DNA from: Rouxiella chamberiensis
GTDB taxonomy: Bacteria > Pseudomonadota > Gammaproteobacteria > Enterobacterales > Enterobacteriaceae
NCBI RefSeq assembly: GCF_026967475.1
Contig: NZ_CP114058.1
Location: 2,790,001 to 2,854,000, forward strand
DNA: 64,000 bases
Reading direction: 5' to 3'
Made by a program: the position numbers and the translations under genes. The notes below the pieces were generated by a model. That model did no database searches. It saw only the letters and a list, made by a program, of their open reading frames with translations, and had not been told where the DNA came from. Below are positions 18,728 to 28,997 of this stretch, piece after piece. How positions within the stretch are numbered: the stretch's first letter is position 1; every line of letters begins with the position of its first letter.

Positions 18728-19657
18728 ATGTCCCAAATTGAACAACACATTGAAGCCCCGAGCTTCGGTCATCAGCTTCGCGAGCTGCAACTGCGCGTCG
18801 ATGGCGTACTTGAAGCCTACATCGACGGCCTGCCCTTTGGCGAAACGCCCCTGGTAGCCGCGATGCGTCACGGCTCTCTGCTCGGCGGCAAACGCATGCG
18901 TCCGTATCTGGTTTACGCGAGCGGACAACTGTTCGGGCTGAATCTCGTCAATCTGGACGCGCCTGCGGCGGCCATCGAATGCATTCACGCCTATTCGCTT
19001 ATCCATGACGACCTGCCGGCAATGGACGACGACGACCTGCGTCGCGGTCAGCCGACCTGTCACGTCAAATTTGGTGAAGCCCATGCCATTCTGGCCGGTG
19101 ATGCCCTGCAAACGCTGGCGTTTTCAATTCTGGCCGATGTGGAGATGCCCGACGTCGCGGTTAACGATCGCCTGTCGATGATCTCCGAACTGGCGCGCGC
19201 CAGCGGTGTGGCCGGCATGTGTGTCGGCCAGGCGCTGGATCTCGAAGCCGAAGGCAAACAGGTTGATTTGGTCGCACTTGAACGTATTCATCGTCATAAA
19301 ACCGGCGCATTGATTCGCGCCGCCGTGCGTATTGGAGCCTTGGCTGCCGGTGCACGCGGACGCGCCGCGCTGCCGCTGCTTGACCGCTATGCGGAAGCTA
19401 TCGGCCTCGCATTCCAGGTTCAGGACGATATTTTGGATGTGATTGGAGATACCCAAACGCTGGGCAAGCGTCAGGGTGCGGATCAGCAGCTTGGCAAAAG
19501 CACCTATCCCGCCCTGCTGGGCCTGGAAGGCGCACAAGCCAAAGCCAAAGACCTTTATCAGGAAGCCGTTACGGCCCTGGAAGAGCTGGCCACACATTCT
19601 TACAACACGGCCCCTTTGCTGGCATTAGCCCGCTTTGTTATCGAGCGCGAAAGCTGA
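18728..19657 (+). CDS. ispA: Farnesyl diphosphate synthase
   Basis: Prenyltransferase that condenses dimethylallyl and isopentenyl diphosphates to geranyl, then farnesyl diphosphate. The 309 residues are about 10 more than E. coli IspA. The first aspartate-rich motif is DDLPAMD (residues 94-100), followed by LRRGQPTCH. The second is in FQVQDDILDVIGD. The GGKRMRP segment near residue 53 binds diphosphate. It is the second gene of xseB-ispA-dxs. Its product feeds undecaprenyl and quinone chains. Confidence 0.97.
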   Translation: MSQIEQHIEAPSFGHQLRELQLRVDGVLEAYIDGLPFGETPLVAAMRHGSLLGGKRMRPYLVYASGQLFGLNLVNLDAPAAAIECIHAYSLIHDDLPAMDDDDLRRGQPTCHVKFGEAHAILAGDALQTLAFSILADVEMPDVAVNDRLSMISELARASGVAGMCVGQALDLEAEGKQVDLVALERIHRHKTGALIRAAVRIGALAAGARGRAALPLLDRYAEAIGLAFQVQDDILDVIGDTQTLGKRQGADQQLGKSTYPALLGLEGAQAKAKDLYQEAVTALEELATHSYNTAPLLALARFVIERES

Positions 19658-19725
19658 TTTCACCCGAATGCTAACGTCGCGATATTTCCAAAAGTACCTG
19701 GAAGCGCCTCTTATATGAGTAACCA

Positions 19726-21588
19726 ATGAGTCTTGATATAGCCAAATACCCAACGCTGGCCCTGGCGGAGAACCCCGAAGAACTCCGCTCGCTTCCGAAA
19801 GAAAGCCTACCGAAGCTCTGTGACGAGCTGCGTCAATATCTGCTGGACAGCGTCAGTCAGTCGAGCGGCCACTTTGCCTCCGGTCTGGGTACCGTCGAGC
19901 TGACCGTGGCCATGCATTATGTCTACAACACGCCTTTCGATCATCTGGTGTGGGACGTCGGCCATCAGGCCTATCCGCACAAGATTCTGACCGGCCGTCG
20001 CGACAGAATCTCGACCATTCGCCAGAAAAACGGCGTGCACCCTTTCCCGTGGCGTGATGAAAGCGAATACGACGTGCTGTCGGTAGGCCACTCGTCGACC
20101 TCCATCAGCGCCGGTCTGGGCATGGCCGTTGCCGCCGAACGCGAAGGCAAAGGCCGTCGCACGATTTGCGTGATTGGCGACGGTGCCATCACGGCGGGCA
20201 TGGCGTTTGAAGCAATGAACCACGCGGGCGATATCAAATCCGACATGCTGGTCGTGCTGAACGACAACGAAATGTCGATTTCCGAAAACGTTGGCGCGCT
20301 GAACAATCACCTGGCGCAGCTGCTGTCGGGCAAACTTTATTCTCGCCTGCGCGAAGGCGGCAAGAAAGTGCTGTCCGGCGTGCCGCCTATCAAGGAGTTG
20401 ATTCGCCGTACCGAAGAACATCTGAAAGGCATGGTGGTTCCCGGCACGCTGTTTGAAGAACTCGGTTTCAATTATATCGGCCCGGTTGACGGACACGACG
20501 TAGTCGCGCTGACCCAGACGCTGAAAAACATGCGCGGTCTGGCCGGTCCGCAGCTGCTGCATGTCATGACCCGCAAGGGCAAAGGCTACGCGCCTGCCGA
20601 AAATGACCCTATCAGCTGGCACGCGGTGCCGAAATTCGACATCGCCAGCGGCACGCTGCCGAAAAGCAAGGAAGGCTTGCCGAGCTACTCGAAGATCTTC
20701 GGCGACTGGCTGTGCGAAACTGCGGCCGGTGACAGCAAGCTCATGGCGGTCACGCCTGCGATGCGCGAAGGCTCCGGAATGGTCAAGTTTTCCAAAAGCT
20801 ATCCGCAGCAGTATTTCGATGTCGCCATTGCCGAACAGCATGCGGTGACCTTTGCGGCGGGTCTGGCTATCGGCGGTTACAAACCCGTTGTGGCCATCTA
20901 TTCGACCTTCCTGCAACGCGCCTATGATCAGGTTATCCACGACGTGGCTATCCAGAATCTGCCGGTGCTGTTTGCCATTGACCGCGGCGGTATCGTCGGG
21001 GCGGACGGGCAAACCCACCAGGGCGCGTTCGACCTCTCCTTCCTGCGCTGCATTCCGAACATGATTATCATGACGCCGAGTGATGAAAACGAGTGCCGCC
21101 AGATGCTGCACACGGGATATCACCACCAGCAAGGTCCGGTGGCGGTGCGTTATCCGCGCGGCAACGGCACGGGCGCAACCTGCGAGCCGCTGGCTTCGCT
21201 GCCGATTGGCAAGGGCGTCGTGCGTCGTGAAGGCGAAAAGATTGCCATTCTGAACTTCGGGACATTGTTGCCGGAAGCCAGAGCGGCGGCTGAAAAACTC
21301 AATGCCACGCTGGTCGACATGCGCTTTGTCAAACCGCTGGACAATGACCTGATCCTCTCCCTTGCCGCCAGCCACGATGTGCTGGTGACCGTTGAGGAAA
21401 ACGCCATTATGGGCGGCGCAGGCAGCGGCGTGAACGAACTGCTGATGGCGAAACGTCAACCTGTACCGGTACTGAATATCGGGTTGCCGGACCTGTTTAT
21501 TCCGCAGGGTACGCAGGAAGAAGTCCGCAGCGATTTCGGTCTGGATGCCGCAGGTATCGAAAAACAGATTACCGACTGGCTTGCCTGA
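19726..21588 (+). CDS. dxs: 1-deoxy-D-xylulose-5-phosphate synthase
   Basis: Thiamine diphosphate enzyme that joins pyruvate and glyceraldehyde 3-phosphate in the first step of the methylerythritol phosphate pathway. Its 620 residues match E. coli. The cofactor motif [15 protein letters not shown] lies near residue 150, the pyrimidine domain has the catalytic glutamate in [14 protein letters not shown], and the C-terminal domain ends [10 protein letters not shown]. It lies 68 bases after ispA, so substrate supply and farnesyl synthesis are transcribed together. Confidence 0.98.
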   Translation: MSLDIAKYPTLALAENPEELRSLPKESLPKLCDELRQYLLDSVSQSSGHFASGLGTVELTVAMHYVYNTPFDHLVWDVGHQAYPHKILTGRRDRISTIRQKNGVHPFPWRDESEYDVLSVGHSSTSISAGLGMAVAAEREGKGRRTICVIGDGAITAGMAFEAMNHAGDIKSDMLVVLNDNEMSISENVGALNNHLAQLLSGKLYSRLREGGKKVLSGVPPIKELIRRTEEHLKGMVVPGTLFEELGFNYIGPVDGHDVVALTQTLKNMRGLAGPQLLHVMTRKGKGYAPAENDPISWHAVPKFDIASGTLPKSKEGLPSYSKIFGDWLCETAAGDSKLMAVTPAMREGSGMVKFSKSYPQQYFDVAIAEQHAVTFAAGLAIGGYKPVVAIYSTFLQRAYDQVIHDVAIQNLPVLFAIDRGGIVGADGQTHQGAFDLSFLRCIPNMIIMTPSDENECRQMLHTGYHHQQGPVAVRYPRGNGTGATCEPLASLPIGKGVVRREGEKIAILNFGTLLPEARAAAEKLNATLVDMRFVKPLDNDLILSLAASHDVLVTVEENAIMGGAGSGVNELLMAKRQPVPVLNIGLPDLFIPQGTQEEVRSDFGLDAAGIEKQITDWLA

Positions 21589-21771
21589 TTTACCTGATGT
21601 CCTCCCCTTTTCGAGTGAACAAAAAGGGGGATTTCTCCTCTCATACCGCCCAGCTTCTCCCCTTCCTGCCGCAGACTGAGCTACAGTTACTCCATACCTG
21701 TCTTATTTTTAACGACACTGTTTACCGTCACTGTCTGTCGCACACTGCGACGCACCGAGGTTGGAGAAATC

Positions 21772-22746
21772 ATGCAATACACGCACTTTGGAAGCACCGG
21801 TTTAAAGATTTCACGCCTGTGTCTCGGCTGTATGACCTACGGCGAACCTTCTCGCGGCAAACACGCCTGGACGCTGCCCGAAGAGAGTAGCCGTCCGCTC
21901 ATCCAGCAGGCTATCGACGCCGGTATCAACTTCTTTGACACCGCCAACAGCTACTCCGATGGCAGCAGCGAAGAGATAGTCGGTAAAATCCTGCGTGAAT
22001 CGCTGGCTCGCGATCAATACGTTCTGGCGACCAAGGTCTATTTCCCGCTGCCTGACCTGAAAGGCGGTCTTTCTCGCGCCTCGATTCTGCAATCAATCGA
22101 CGACAGCCTGCGCCGATTGGGAACCGACTATGTCGACCTGCTGCAAATCCACCGCTGGGACTATGACACGCCTGTCGAAGAAACCCTCGAAGCGCTTAAC
22201 GACGTCGTTAAGGCGGGCAAGGCACGATTCATAGGCGCGTCGTCGATGCATGCCTCCCAGTTCAGGCAGGCGCTGGATATTCAGCAGCAGCAGGGTTGGG
22301 CGCGATTCGTCTCGATGCAGGACCAGTACAACCTGATTCAGCGCGAAGAAGAGAAAGAGATGCATCCGCTGTGTCTGGAGCGCGATATCGCGGTGCTGCC
22401 GTGGAGTCCACTGGCGCGCGGACGGCTGACGCGTCCGTGGGGCGAAACCACGGCGCGATCGGTGTCCGATGAAGTGATTCCTGCGCTTTATGGCGATACG
22501 GAAGAAGCGGATGCCAAAATTGCCGAACGTGTGGCGAAAATCGCCGAAGATCACGACGTGCCGCGCGCGCAGATTGCCCTGGCGTGGGTGCTGAACAAAC
22601 CCGTTGTGACGGCACCGATTATTGGCGCCTCGCGTGCCGGTCATCTGGAAGACGCGATTGCCGCGCTGGATATCACCTTGAGCATCGACGAGATTGCCGA
22701 ACTGGAGATGGCCTACCAGCCACATCAGGCCACAGGCTACAAATAA
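21772..22746 (+). CDS. yajO: Aldo-keto reductase YajO
   Basis: NADPH-dependent aldo-keto reductase, a TIM barrel of 324 residues, as in E. coli. The start MQYTHFGSTGLKISRLCLG is typical. FFDTANSYSDG holds the catalytic Asp and Tyr, and the histidine sits in LLQIHRWDYDTP. The NADPH-binding end is APIIGASRAGHLEDA. In E. coli the enzyme has been linked to making deoxyxylulose or thiamine precursors. Its place after dxs fits but does not prove this. A GGAGA ribosome site precedes the ATG. Confidence 0.95.
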   Translation: MQYTHFGSTGLKISRLCLGCMTYGEPSRGKHAWTLPEESSRPLIQQAIDAGINFFDTANSYSDGSSEEIVGKILRESLARDQYVLATKVYFPLPDLKGGLSRASILQSIDDSLRRLGTDYVDLLQIHRWDYDTPVEETLEALNDVVKAGKARFIGASSMHASQFRQALDIQQQQGWARFVSMQDQYNLIQREEEKEMHPLCLERDIAVLPWSPLARGRLTRPWGETTARSVSDEVIPALYGDTEEADAKIAERVAKIAEDHDVPRAQIALAWVLNKPVVTAPIIGASRAGHLEDAIAALDITLSIDEIAELEMAYQPHQATGYK

Positions 22747-22788
22747 CGCGAAGCGTCGCCCAGGCATTGACCTAAAGGCTTCGCCATA

Positions 22789-22825
22789 AAAAAGGGCGTC
22801 GTGGATTTTCTCCACGACGCCCTTT
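22789..22825 (-). terminator. Terminator between yajO and pgpA
   Basis: A 15-base perfect stem (GGGCGTCGTGGA core) with loop TTTTC. The minus strand has a six-T run after it, so it mainly ends the riboflavin-thiL-pgpA transcript, and probably yajO too. Confidence 0.88.
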
Positions 22826-22839
22826 CACATTCTGATGGG

Positions 22840-23424
22840 TTAGAACAGGTTGACCGGCCAGTGATGACCAATCAGATAGATAATGGCGGCCGCAAACACC
22901 CCGGCCACCACGTCATCAATCATGATACCCATACCGCCCTGCACATTGCGGTCGAACCAGCGAATCGGCCACGGTTTCCAGATATCCAGAATGCGGAACA
23001 CCACAAAGCCTATCAGTACCCACTGCCAGTCGTTGGTCGGAATGGCCATCAGGGTTATCCACATGCCGACGAATTCGTCCCACACGATGCTGCCGTGATC
23101 GTGCACGCGCATGTCCTTCGCAGTCTGGCGGCACAGATAAACGCCGATACAGATGCTGAACATCACCACCATTGAATAGACCTGCCATGGCAGATAGGTC
23201 ATCAGGATCCAGAACGGGATCGCCGCGACGGAACCGGCGGTGCCCGGCCCGACCGGGAACAGGCCGCTGCCGAAACCGGTAGCCAGCAAATGCCACGGAT
23301 TGCGCAGGTTCAGGCGCTTCTTGGCGGCGGCCATGTCTACGGCATCATTACCGGTTCTGCCTTTATGGCGCATCGGGCGCTTTTTATCGCCCGCGTTACC
23401 GCTTACTTGCTTGTCTATTGTCAC
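22840..23424 (-). CDS. pgpA: Phosphatidylglycerophosphatase A
   Basis: Inner-membrane phosphatase that makes phosphatidylglycerol from its phosphate. The core [14 protein letters not shown]...[16 protein letters not shown] and C-terminal [14 protein letters not shown] carry the conserved acidic residues. The chosen GTG at 23424 overlaps the thiL stop (GTGA) and has AGGAG 8 bases upstream, giving 194 residues. E. coli has 172, so the N-terminus here has about 20 extra polar residues. Translation is probably coupled to thiL. Confidence 0.93.
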   Translation of the reverse strand: MTIDKQVSGNAGDKKRPMRHKGRTGNDAVDMAAAKKRLNLRNPWHLLATGFGSGLFPVGPGTAGSVAAIPFWILMTYLPWQVYSMVVMFSICIGVYLCRQTAKDMRVHDHGSIVWDEFVGMWITLMAIPTNDWQWVLIGFVVFRILDIWKPWPIRWFDRNVQGGMGIMIDDVVAGVFAAAIIYLIGHHWPVNLF

Positions 23425-24408
23425 GAGGCAATCTCCTGTGCGAAATGGTCGAATCCCTGCCATTCAAGCTCCACGGTTTCCCCGGAGCGTTGATACTTGA
23501 TGCCTTCGGACAGCGGCATAATTTGCCCCACGCAGGTAAAACGCACGCCCAGATGCGCGAGCGCCACTTCCAGCGCGCCACGGTTGATTTCCGGCACCGT
23601 GAAGCAAAGTTCGTAATCTTCTCCGCCCGTAAGCGCCCACTTCAGCGCCTGTTCGGGTTCGACGTGCTGCTGCATTTCGGCCGAGAACCGGTATGGCGTC
23701 GAGATCCAGACGGGCGCCGCAGTCGCTGGCTTTCAGGATATGGCGCAGATCGGAAATAAGGCCGTCGGAAATATCGATAGCCGAATTCGCCAGCTGGCGC
23801 AGCGCCTGTCCCTGCAAGACGCGAGGCGTCGGGCGCAGATGGCGTTTGACCAGCGCCGCGCGGGCCTTGTCATCGTCGATGTCGAGACGGTCCTGCAAAA
23901 TCGCAAGACCCGCTGCGCTGTCACCGAGCGTGCCGGTCACAAATATCCAGTCGCCGACACGCGCGCCGCTTCGCAGCAACGCGCGACCGGTCGGGATCAA
24001 ACCCTGAATGGTCAGCGTCATGCTTAACGGGCCGCGCGTGGTATCGCCGCCAATCAGCTGCATACCATAGTAATCCAGCTGATCAAACAGGCTGTCGCTG
24101 AAGGCTTCCAGCCAGTCGGTGTTCACTTCGGGCAGCGTTAATGCCAGCGACACCCAGGCCGGATCGGCACCCATCGCCGCTAAATCGCTGAGATTGACCG
24201 CCAGTGCCTTGTAGCCGAGATCGGCGGGTGAAATCGTTTTAAGAAAGTGGATCCCTTCGACGAGGGTATCGGTACTGACGGCTATTTGCTGTTTGTCAGT
24301 TACAGTCAGCAGGGCGCAATCGTCGCCAATGCCTAACTGAACGTCCTGACGTGCCGTTCTGTAACGGTTGAAATAGCGCGCAATTAAATCAAATTCGCCG
24401 CATGCCAT
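23421..24408 (-). CDS. thiL: Thiamine-monophosphate kinase (one extra base)
   Basis: Last step of thiamine diphosphate synthesis. The start at 24408 gives [36 protein letters not shown] and [12 protein letters not shown] are the nucleotide- and metal-binding motifs. The frame breaks after LDLDAIP. Deleting one base of the CC at 23688-23689 (GAACCGG on the plus strand) continues it as [20 protein letters not shown] to the stop at 23421, about 328 residues. ThiL is essential in E. coli, so a true null is improbable and a sequencing error likely. Downstream of nusB. Confidence 0.93.
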
Positions 24409-24448
24409 AGTAGTAGTCCAAATAATGACGATCTGCGTTTTTAGAATG

Positions 24449-24476
24449 CATTAAGGCCGGATATCCGGCCTTAATG
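24449..24476. repeat. 28-base perfect palindrome between nusB and thiL
   Basis: Each arm is CATTAAGGCCGGAT and its exact complement, with no spacer. In RNA it would fold with a tight loop. No clear T tract follows on either strand, so it may be an attenuator, a processing site or a protein-binding site. Confidence 0.65.
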
Positions 24477-24500
24477 AAACGCGTTCTGTAATGAGGAACC

Positions 24501-24914
24501 TTACTTCTTGCGAATGTGCGGGCCTGCTTTATCCAGCACACCGTTTACAAACTTGTGGCTATCTTCCGCACCGAAGGTTTTCGCCAGTTCGATGGCTTCG
24601 TTGATAGCAACCTTGTAAGGCACGTCCTGACGCTTGCTCAGTTCGAACAAGGCCAGACGCAGAATTGCACGTTCAACCTGACCCAATTCTTCGAGCTGAC
24701 GAGAAAGGTACGGAGCCATCAGCGCATCGAGCTTCTCGGCAGAGGTGGCAACGCCGGACAGCAGCTCACGGAAATAGGTAATGTCGACATCTTTGACATC
24801 CTGCTCGGTCAGGAACTGTAATTCAACATCGGCGATGTCGTTTTTAGACAACTGCCAAGAGTAAAGCGCCTGTACGGCACATTCACGGGCGCGGCGACGA
24901 GCAGCAGGTTTCAC
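24501..24914 (-). CDS. nusB: Transcription antitermination factor NusB
   Basis: All-helical RNA-binding protein of 137 residues (E. coli 139). With NusE (S10) it binds boxA RNA in rRNA operons and prevents early termination. The N-terminus [20 protein letters not shown] carries the conserved arginine-rich boxA-binding face. The C-terminal [18 protein letters not shown] is the other family block. Twenty bases separate it from ribH, as in the classic ribH-nusB arrangement. Confidence 0.97.
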   Translation of the reverse strand: MKPAARRRARECAVQALYSWQLSKNDIADVELQFLTEQDVKDVDITYFRELLSGVATSAEKLDALMAPYLSRQLEELGQVERAILRLALFELSKRQDVPYKVAINEAIELAKTFGAEDSHKFVNGVLDKAGPHIRKK

Positions 24915-24934
24915 GGAATTCCCCTTAACTAGAT

Positions 24935-25405
24935 TCAGGCCTTGATGGCCTTGATAACATTGATCATTTCAAGCGCGGTCAGAGCGGCTTCCGCTCCTTT
25001 GTTACCGGCTTTGGTTCCCGCACGTTCGATGGCTTGTTCAATGCTTTCTGTAGTCAGCACACCAAAGGCAACAGGGATTTCACTGTTCATCGCAACGCTG
25101 GACAAGCCAGAGCTGCATTCGCCAGCAACGAATTCAAAATGGGCGGTACCCCCACGGATAACGGTGCCCAGCGCGATAACAGCGTCGTATTTCTTGCTGT
25201 TGGCCAGTACGCGAGTCGCGAGTGGCAGTTCGTAGGCACCAGGAACCCATACAACGGTGATATTGTCATCGGCCACCTGGCCAATACGCTTTAACGCATC
25301 AAGGGCGCCGGAAAGCAGGCTGTCGTTGATGAAATTGTTAAAACGGGCGATCGCGATGGCAACCTTCGCGTCTGGCGTAGCGACAACACCTTCAATAACG
25401 TTCAT
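24935..25405 (-). CDS. ribH: 6,7-dimethyl-8-ribityllumazine synthase
   Basis: Penultimate enzyme of riboflavin synthesis (called ribE in E. coli), which forms an icosahedral 60-mer in many bacteria. The 156 residues include [15 protein letters not shown] for substrate binding, [10 protein letters not shown], and [14 protein letters not shown], whose histidine is the catalytic base. AAGGAA precedes the ATG. It lies between ribD and nusB. The 180-base gap upstream may hold its own promoter. No FMN riboswitch was recognised there. Confidence 0.97.
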   Translation of the reverse strand: MNVIEGVVATPDAKVAIAIARFNNFINDSLLSGALDALKRIGQVADDNITVVWVPGAYELPLATRVLANSKKYDAVIALGTVIRGGTAHFEFVAGECSSGLSSVAMNSEIPVAFGVLTTESIEQAIERAGTKAGNKGAEAALTALEMINVIKAIKA

Positions 25406-25585
25406 AGATATTCCTTGGAATGGGTTAAATCGTTTTGTTTTCTATTAAAAGCTTCGTACTATTCGAACCGACTCAGCCCATGCTTAGCCGCAGGGGGCGG
25501 ATTCTATCATATTATTCCCCCGCCTGGACATACGGTTTTGTAAACCTGCGCAGACGGGCAATATTCAGGGCGATGACTGTCGAAA

Positions 25586-26728
25586 TCAGTAGACCGGCTT
25601 GAGGCGCAAGCGCAGGTCCGGGCCAATCTGGCGGACATCCGTAAACTCGAAATTCGGCGCATCGGCCAGATTTTCGAGTCCGGGCAGAACGCAGAGACCG
25701 CGCGCAGTCTCTCCCAGCAGTTTCGGGGCCATATAGACTATCAGTTCATCGACCAGACCGGCCTGCAACAATGCGCCTGCCAGCTCGGCTCCCGCTTCGA
25801 CCCACACGGAATTCACCTGACGTTTCGCCAGCTGCATCATCAGAATCACCAGATCTACACGGCCTTGCGCATTGGCAGGCACCTGTAGCTGTTCGGTTGA
25901 AGACGGCCAGGTTTTGTCGTCGGCCTGCACGCGGGCAAGCAGGGTCCGACCCGGCTGATTGACGAGTCGATGCTGCGGCGTCACGCGATTTTTACTGTCG
26001 ACAATAACCCGCAAAGGCTGGCGCACCCCCTCGCTCGAGGCGGTATCGGAGGAGACAAAGTCGGCGGGATAGACGCTTTGCGTGTCTTCGTCCAGCTCGG
26101 TCCAGCGCACGGTCAGCGAAGGATCATCGGCCAGCACGGTGGCGCTGGTGGAAAGAATGGCTGAACTCTCGGCGCGAAAACGCTGAACATCCTGACGCGC
26201 GGCGGCGGAGGTTATCCACTGGCTTTCACCCGAGGCCATTGCGGTTTTGCCGTCGAGCGAAGCGGCGATTTTCAGCTGGATATACGGAAAACCGGTGCGC
26301 ATCCTTTTCAGAAAGCCCAGATTGATCGCTTCGGCCTGCGCCGGCATCAGCCCGTTGCACACCTCGACGCCCGCCTGCGCGAGGCGATAGAGGCCCCGTC
26401 CGGCGACATCGGGATTGGGGTCCTGCATCGCGGCCACCACGCGCGTGATACCGGCATTGAGCAGCGCGTCGGCGCAGGGCGGCGTTCGACCATGATGACT
26501 ACAGGGTTCGAGAGTCACGTAGGCGGTCGCGCCTTTGGCACGTTCACCGGCCATCCGCAGCGCATGCACTTCGGCGTGCGGGCCACCGGCCTGAATATGA
26601 TAGCCTTCGCCCACTATCTCGCCATCGCGTACGATAACGCACCCGACGTTGGGATTGGGTGTGGTGGTGAAGCGGCCTTTGCGTGCCAGTTCGAAAGCAC
26701 GCGCCATGTAAAAGTCGTCGCTGGACAT
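25586..26728 (-). CDS. ribD: Bifunctional riboflavin deaminase/reductase RibD
   Basis: Two-domain enzyme. The N-terminal deaminase (about 1-145) has the zinc motif PHAEVHALRMA and LEPCSHHGRTPPC. The C-terminal reductase follows, with SQWITSAAARQDVQ and VWVEAGAELAGALLQAGLVDE. It converts the first pyrimidine of riboflavin synthesis in two steps. The ATG at 26728 was chosen for its AGGGAAGG ribosome site and the family start SDDFYMARAFELARKGRF, giving 380 residues (E. coli 367). An upstream ATG at 26746 is also possible. It follows nrdR closely. Confidence 0.95.
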   Translation of the reverse strand: MSSDDFYMARAFELARKGRFTTTPNPNVGCVIVRDGEIVGEGYHIQAGGPHAEVHALRMAGERAKGATAYVTLEPCSHHGRTPPCADALLNAGITRVVAAMQDPNPDVAGRGLYRLAQAGVEVCNGLMPAQAEAINLGFLKRMRTGFPYIQLKIAASLDGKTAMASGESQWITSAAARQDVQRFRAESSAILSTSATVLADDPSLTVRWTELDEDTQSVYPADFVSSDTASSEGVRQPLRVIVDSKNRVTPQHRLVNQPGRTLLARVQADDKTWPSSTEQLQVPANAQGRVDLVILMMQLAKRQVNSVWVEAGAELAGALLQAGLVDELIVYMAPKLLGETARGLCVLPGLENLADAPNFEFTDVRQIGPDLRLRLKPVY

Positions 26729-26755
26729 AGCCTTCCCTGTCGTCATGTAAATCGG

Positions 26756-27205
26756 TTAATCCTGAAGTCGGGCAATCTCTTCGCCAAACTCGCGGATATC
26801 TTCAAAGCTGCGGTATACAGAGGCAAAACGGATATAGGCGACTTTATCCAGCCCTTTCAGGGCATCCATCACCAGATTGCCAATCATCTTGGCCGGAACC
26901 TCGCGCTCACCGGTGGCGCGGAGCTGGGATTTAATGTGGCTTATCGCCGTTTCGACGTCGTCGGAGCTGACCGGGCGCTTCTCGAGCGCGCGTAAAAAAC
27001 CGTTGCGCAGTTTGTCTTCGTTGAACGGTTCACGGACTTCGTTGCTCTTGATCACGCGCGGCATGACCAGCTCGGCCACTTCAAAGGTGGTGAAACGTTC
27101 GCTGCACACCAGACACTGACGGCGGCGGCGTACCTGGGATCCGTCGCCTACCAGACGGGAATCGATGACTTTCGTGTCAACGGCGGCACAAAATGGACAA
27201 TGCAT
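26756..27205 (-). CDS. nrdR: Transcriptional repressor NrdR
   Basis: Represses ribonucleotide reductase genes in response to ATP/dATP. The 149 residues match E. coli. The N-terminal zinc ribbon uses Cys3, Cys6, Cys31 and Cys34 (MHCPFC ... RRRRQCLVC). An ATP-cone covers about residues 49-139, starting [18 protein letters not shown]. The open frame extends 24 codons upstream, but MHCPFC is the universal start. It begins the nrdR-ribD pair, divergent from yajI. Confidence 0.96.
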   Translation of the reverse strand: MHCPFCAAVDTKVIDSRLVGDGSQVRRRRQCLVCSERFTTFEVAELVMPRVIKSNEVREPFNEDKLRNGFLRALEKRPVSSDDVETAISHIKSQLRATGEREVPAKMIGNLVMDALKGLDKVAYIRFASVYRSFEDIREFGEEIARLQD

Positions 27206-27379
27206 AGAACTTCCTGCTCGGATAATATCTGGACAACAGTTTACCGCGAAGTGACGCGACAACAAAGGCTGTCGCAACCTTGACGCACTATCGTGATAAA
27301 CTTTGGCACGTAGTATTCAATTTGGCACATAACCCTCTCTTTAACATTGACATAAATTGCAGAAAAGGACCTCAGGCCA

Positions 27380-27931
27380 ATGACTCCCCTCTTTCGTGCC
27401 GTTTGCGCGGTGACGGCCCTGTTTACTCTGGCTGGATGCGCTCGGCAGAATCCGCAGGTACCCGCGCTGAACAAAGAAGTGACGCAGCTGAATCAGAAAC
27501 TTGATCGCCTGACCGACCTCGCCGGGGCGCTCGAGCGCCAGACGTTGCTGAACCGCCAGTCGACGCACGGCGTCTACCTGCTGCCACAGGCGAAAACCGC
27601 CGCCTTGCTCAATACCGACTTTGGTCAGCTCAGTGTGGCCATCGCGTCCCTGACGCCCGACAGCACCGGCGTAAGCGTGGTGCTGACTACCCGCGCGACC
27701 TCCGGCAAGCCGCTGCCGGAATTCAAGGCCGTGGTCGACTGGGGACAGATAGACCAGGTGACGGGCAAGCCGCTGACAGTGGATATGCAGTCACAGGTGA
27801 TTACCGTCACGCCTCGCCTGCTGCCCTCCAGCGAGCAATCCACGGAGGTTCGCCTCGGCAATGTTACCGTCGAAAATCTCGGTTTTGTGCATCTGCATCA
27901 GGTCACCGTACTGACGCCGCCCAAACCCTAA
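27380..27931 (+). CDS. yajI: YajI-like DUF3251 lipoprotein
   Basis: Predicted lipoprotein of 183 residues (E. coli YajI about 179). The signal peptide ends at lipobox LAGC, acylated at Cys20. A short coiled segment (LNKEVTQLNQKLDRLTDLAG, about 30-50) precedes a beta-rich domain. The role is unknown. AAAAGGA lies upstream of the ATG. It sits between nrdR (divergent) and secF (convergent), the same place as in E. coli. Confidence 0.85.
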   Translation: MTPLFRAVCAVTALFTLAGCARQNPQVPALNKEVTQLNQKLDRLTDLAGALERQTLLNRQSTHGVYLLPQAKTAALLNTDFGQLSVAIASLTPDSTGVSVVLTTRATSGKPLPEFKAVVDWGQIDQVTGKPLTVDMQSQVITVTPRLLPSSEQSTEVRLGNVTVENLGFVHLHQVTVLTPPKP

Positions 27932-27960
27932 CGCTTGTATCGACTGCCGAATCGGCAAAG

Positions 27961-27995
27961 AAAAAGGCCCCGCAGCGAACTGCAGGGCCTTTTTT
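27961..27995. terminator. Bidirectional terminator between yajI and secF
   Basis: Stem with arms GGCCC-C-GCAG and CTGC-A-GGGCC (one mismatch), loop CGAA, flanked by an A run and a T run. It serves both convergent transcripts. Confidence 0.9.
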
Positions 27996-28015
27996 ATTAT
28001 GGTAAGTCTGTCGGT

Positions 28016-28987
28016 TTAAGGCAGAATTGACGGTTGATCCGCCCCTTCCTTCTCGACCTTCTGCTGCAACATATGTTCGCGTTTCATGCCAAGCTTCAGC
28101 GCCAGCGCCGAGGCCACATAGATTGAAGAGATAGTACCGATGGAAACACCGATAAGCATCGTCAGCGAGAAGCCTGCAAGCAGAGGACCGCCGAAGATAT
28201 AGAGCATCAGCACCACCATCAGCGTTGTCGCCGAGGTCATGATGGTACGGCTCAACGTTTGGGTCAGGGACACGTTCATGATTTCGTAGGAGTTGCCGCG
28301 ACGGATCTTGCGGAAGTTCTCACGAATACGGTCCGAAACCACGATACTGTCGTTCAGCGAGTAACCGATGACCGACATCAGCGATGCCACGATGGTCAGG
28401 TCAATCTCGATTTTGAACAGTGACAGCACGCCCATCGTGATGATGACGTCGTGCGCCAGTGCAAGCACGGCACCCAGCGCCAGACGCCACTCAAAGCGAA
28501 AACCGACGTAAATCAGGATACAGATCAGGGCAATCAGCAGCGCCATGCCGCCGGCCTGCGCCAGATCGCTCCCGACGCTCGGGCCGACAAACTCGATACG
28601 TTTCACGCTCGCGGTTTTATCGACATCGGCGTTGATAAGGCTGATAACCTTGTTGCCCAGTTCCTGACCGGCGGTATCGGACGCAGGCGGTAAACGCACC
28701 ACCACGTCACGGCTGCTGCCGAAGTTCTGAACGATAGGGTCCTGGAAACCGGCCTTCTCCAACGTATCACGCATATTGTCGAGGTTGGCAGGCTGAGACA
28801 GGGTAATCTCGATAACCGTACCGCCGGTGAAGTCCAGACCCCAGTTAAACCCGCGAACGCCCATAATCGCGATAGACGCGATTAACAACAGGCCCGACAG
28901 ACAGAAGGCCACGTTGTCCCAGCGCATGAAGTCATAGACTCGACGGCCGTAGTTCAGTTGTTCAACAGTATAATCTTGCTGTGCCAC
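28016..28987 (-). CDS. secF: Protein translocase subunit SecF
   Basis: Six-helix partner of SecD that uses the proton gradient to aid late steps of Sec export. The frame is open for 52 extra codons upstream, but the GTG at 28987 gives [20 protein letters not shown] and exactly 323 residues, as in E. coli. The periplasmic domain follows [15 protein letters not shown]. The C-terminal membrane part has [25 protein letters not shown] precedes the GTG. It lies 10 bases after secD. The C-terminus [20 protein letters not shown] is strongly conserved. Confidence 0.97.
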   Translation of the reverse strand: MAQQDYTVEQLNYGRRVYDFMRWDNVAFCLSGLLLIASIAIMGVRGFNWGLDFTGGTVIEITLSQPANLDNMRDTLEKAGFQDPIVQNFGSSRDVVVRLPPASDTAGQELGNKVISLINADVDKTASVKRIEFVGPSVGSDLAQAGGMALLIALICILIYVGFRFEWRLALGAVLALAHDVIITMGVLSLFKIEIDLTIVASLMSVIGYSLNDSIVVSDRIRENFRKIRRGNSYEIMNVSLTQTLSRTIMTSATTLMVVLMLYIFGGPLLAGFSLTMLIGVSIGTISSIYVASALALKLGMKREHMLQQKVEKEGADQPSILP

Positions 28988-28997
28988 AACGCACTCC

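Noticed and set aside
19807..21459. Long minus-strand open frame (550 codons) opposite dxs
   Set aside because: Antisense shadow of the highly conserved dxs gene; its translation has no family features.
25406..25585. FMN riboswitch before ribH
   Set aside because: The spacer is short and lacks the conserved RFN elements; in enterobacteria the riboswitch precedes ribB.
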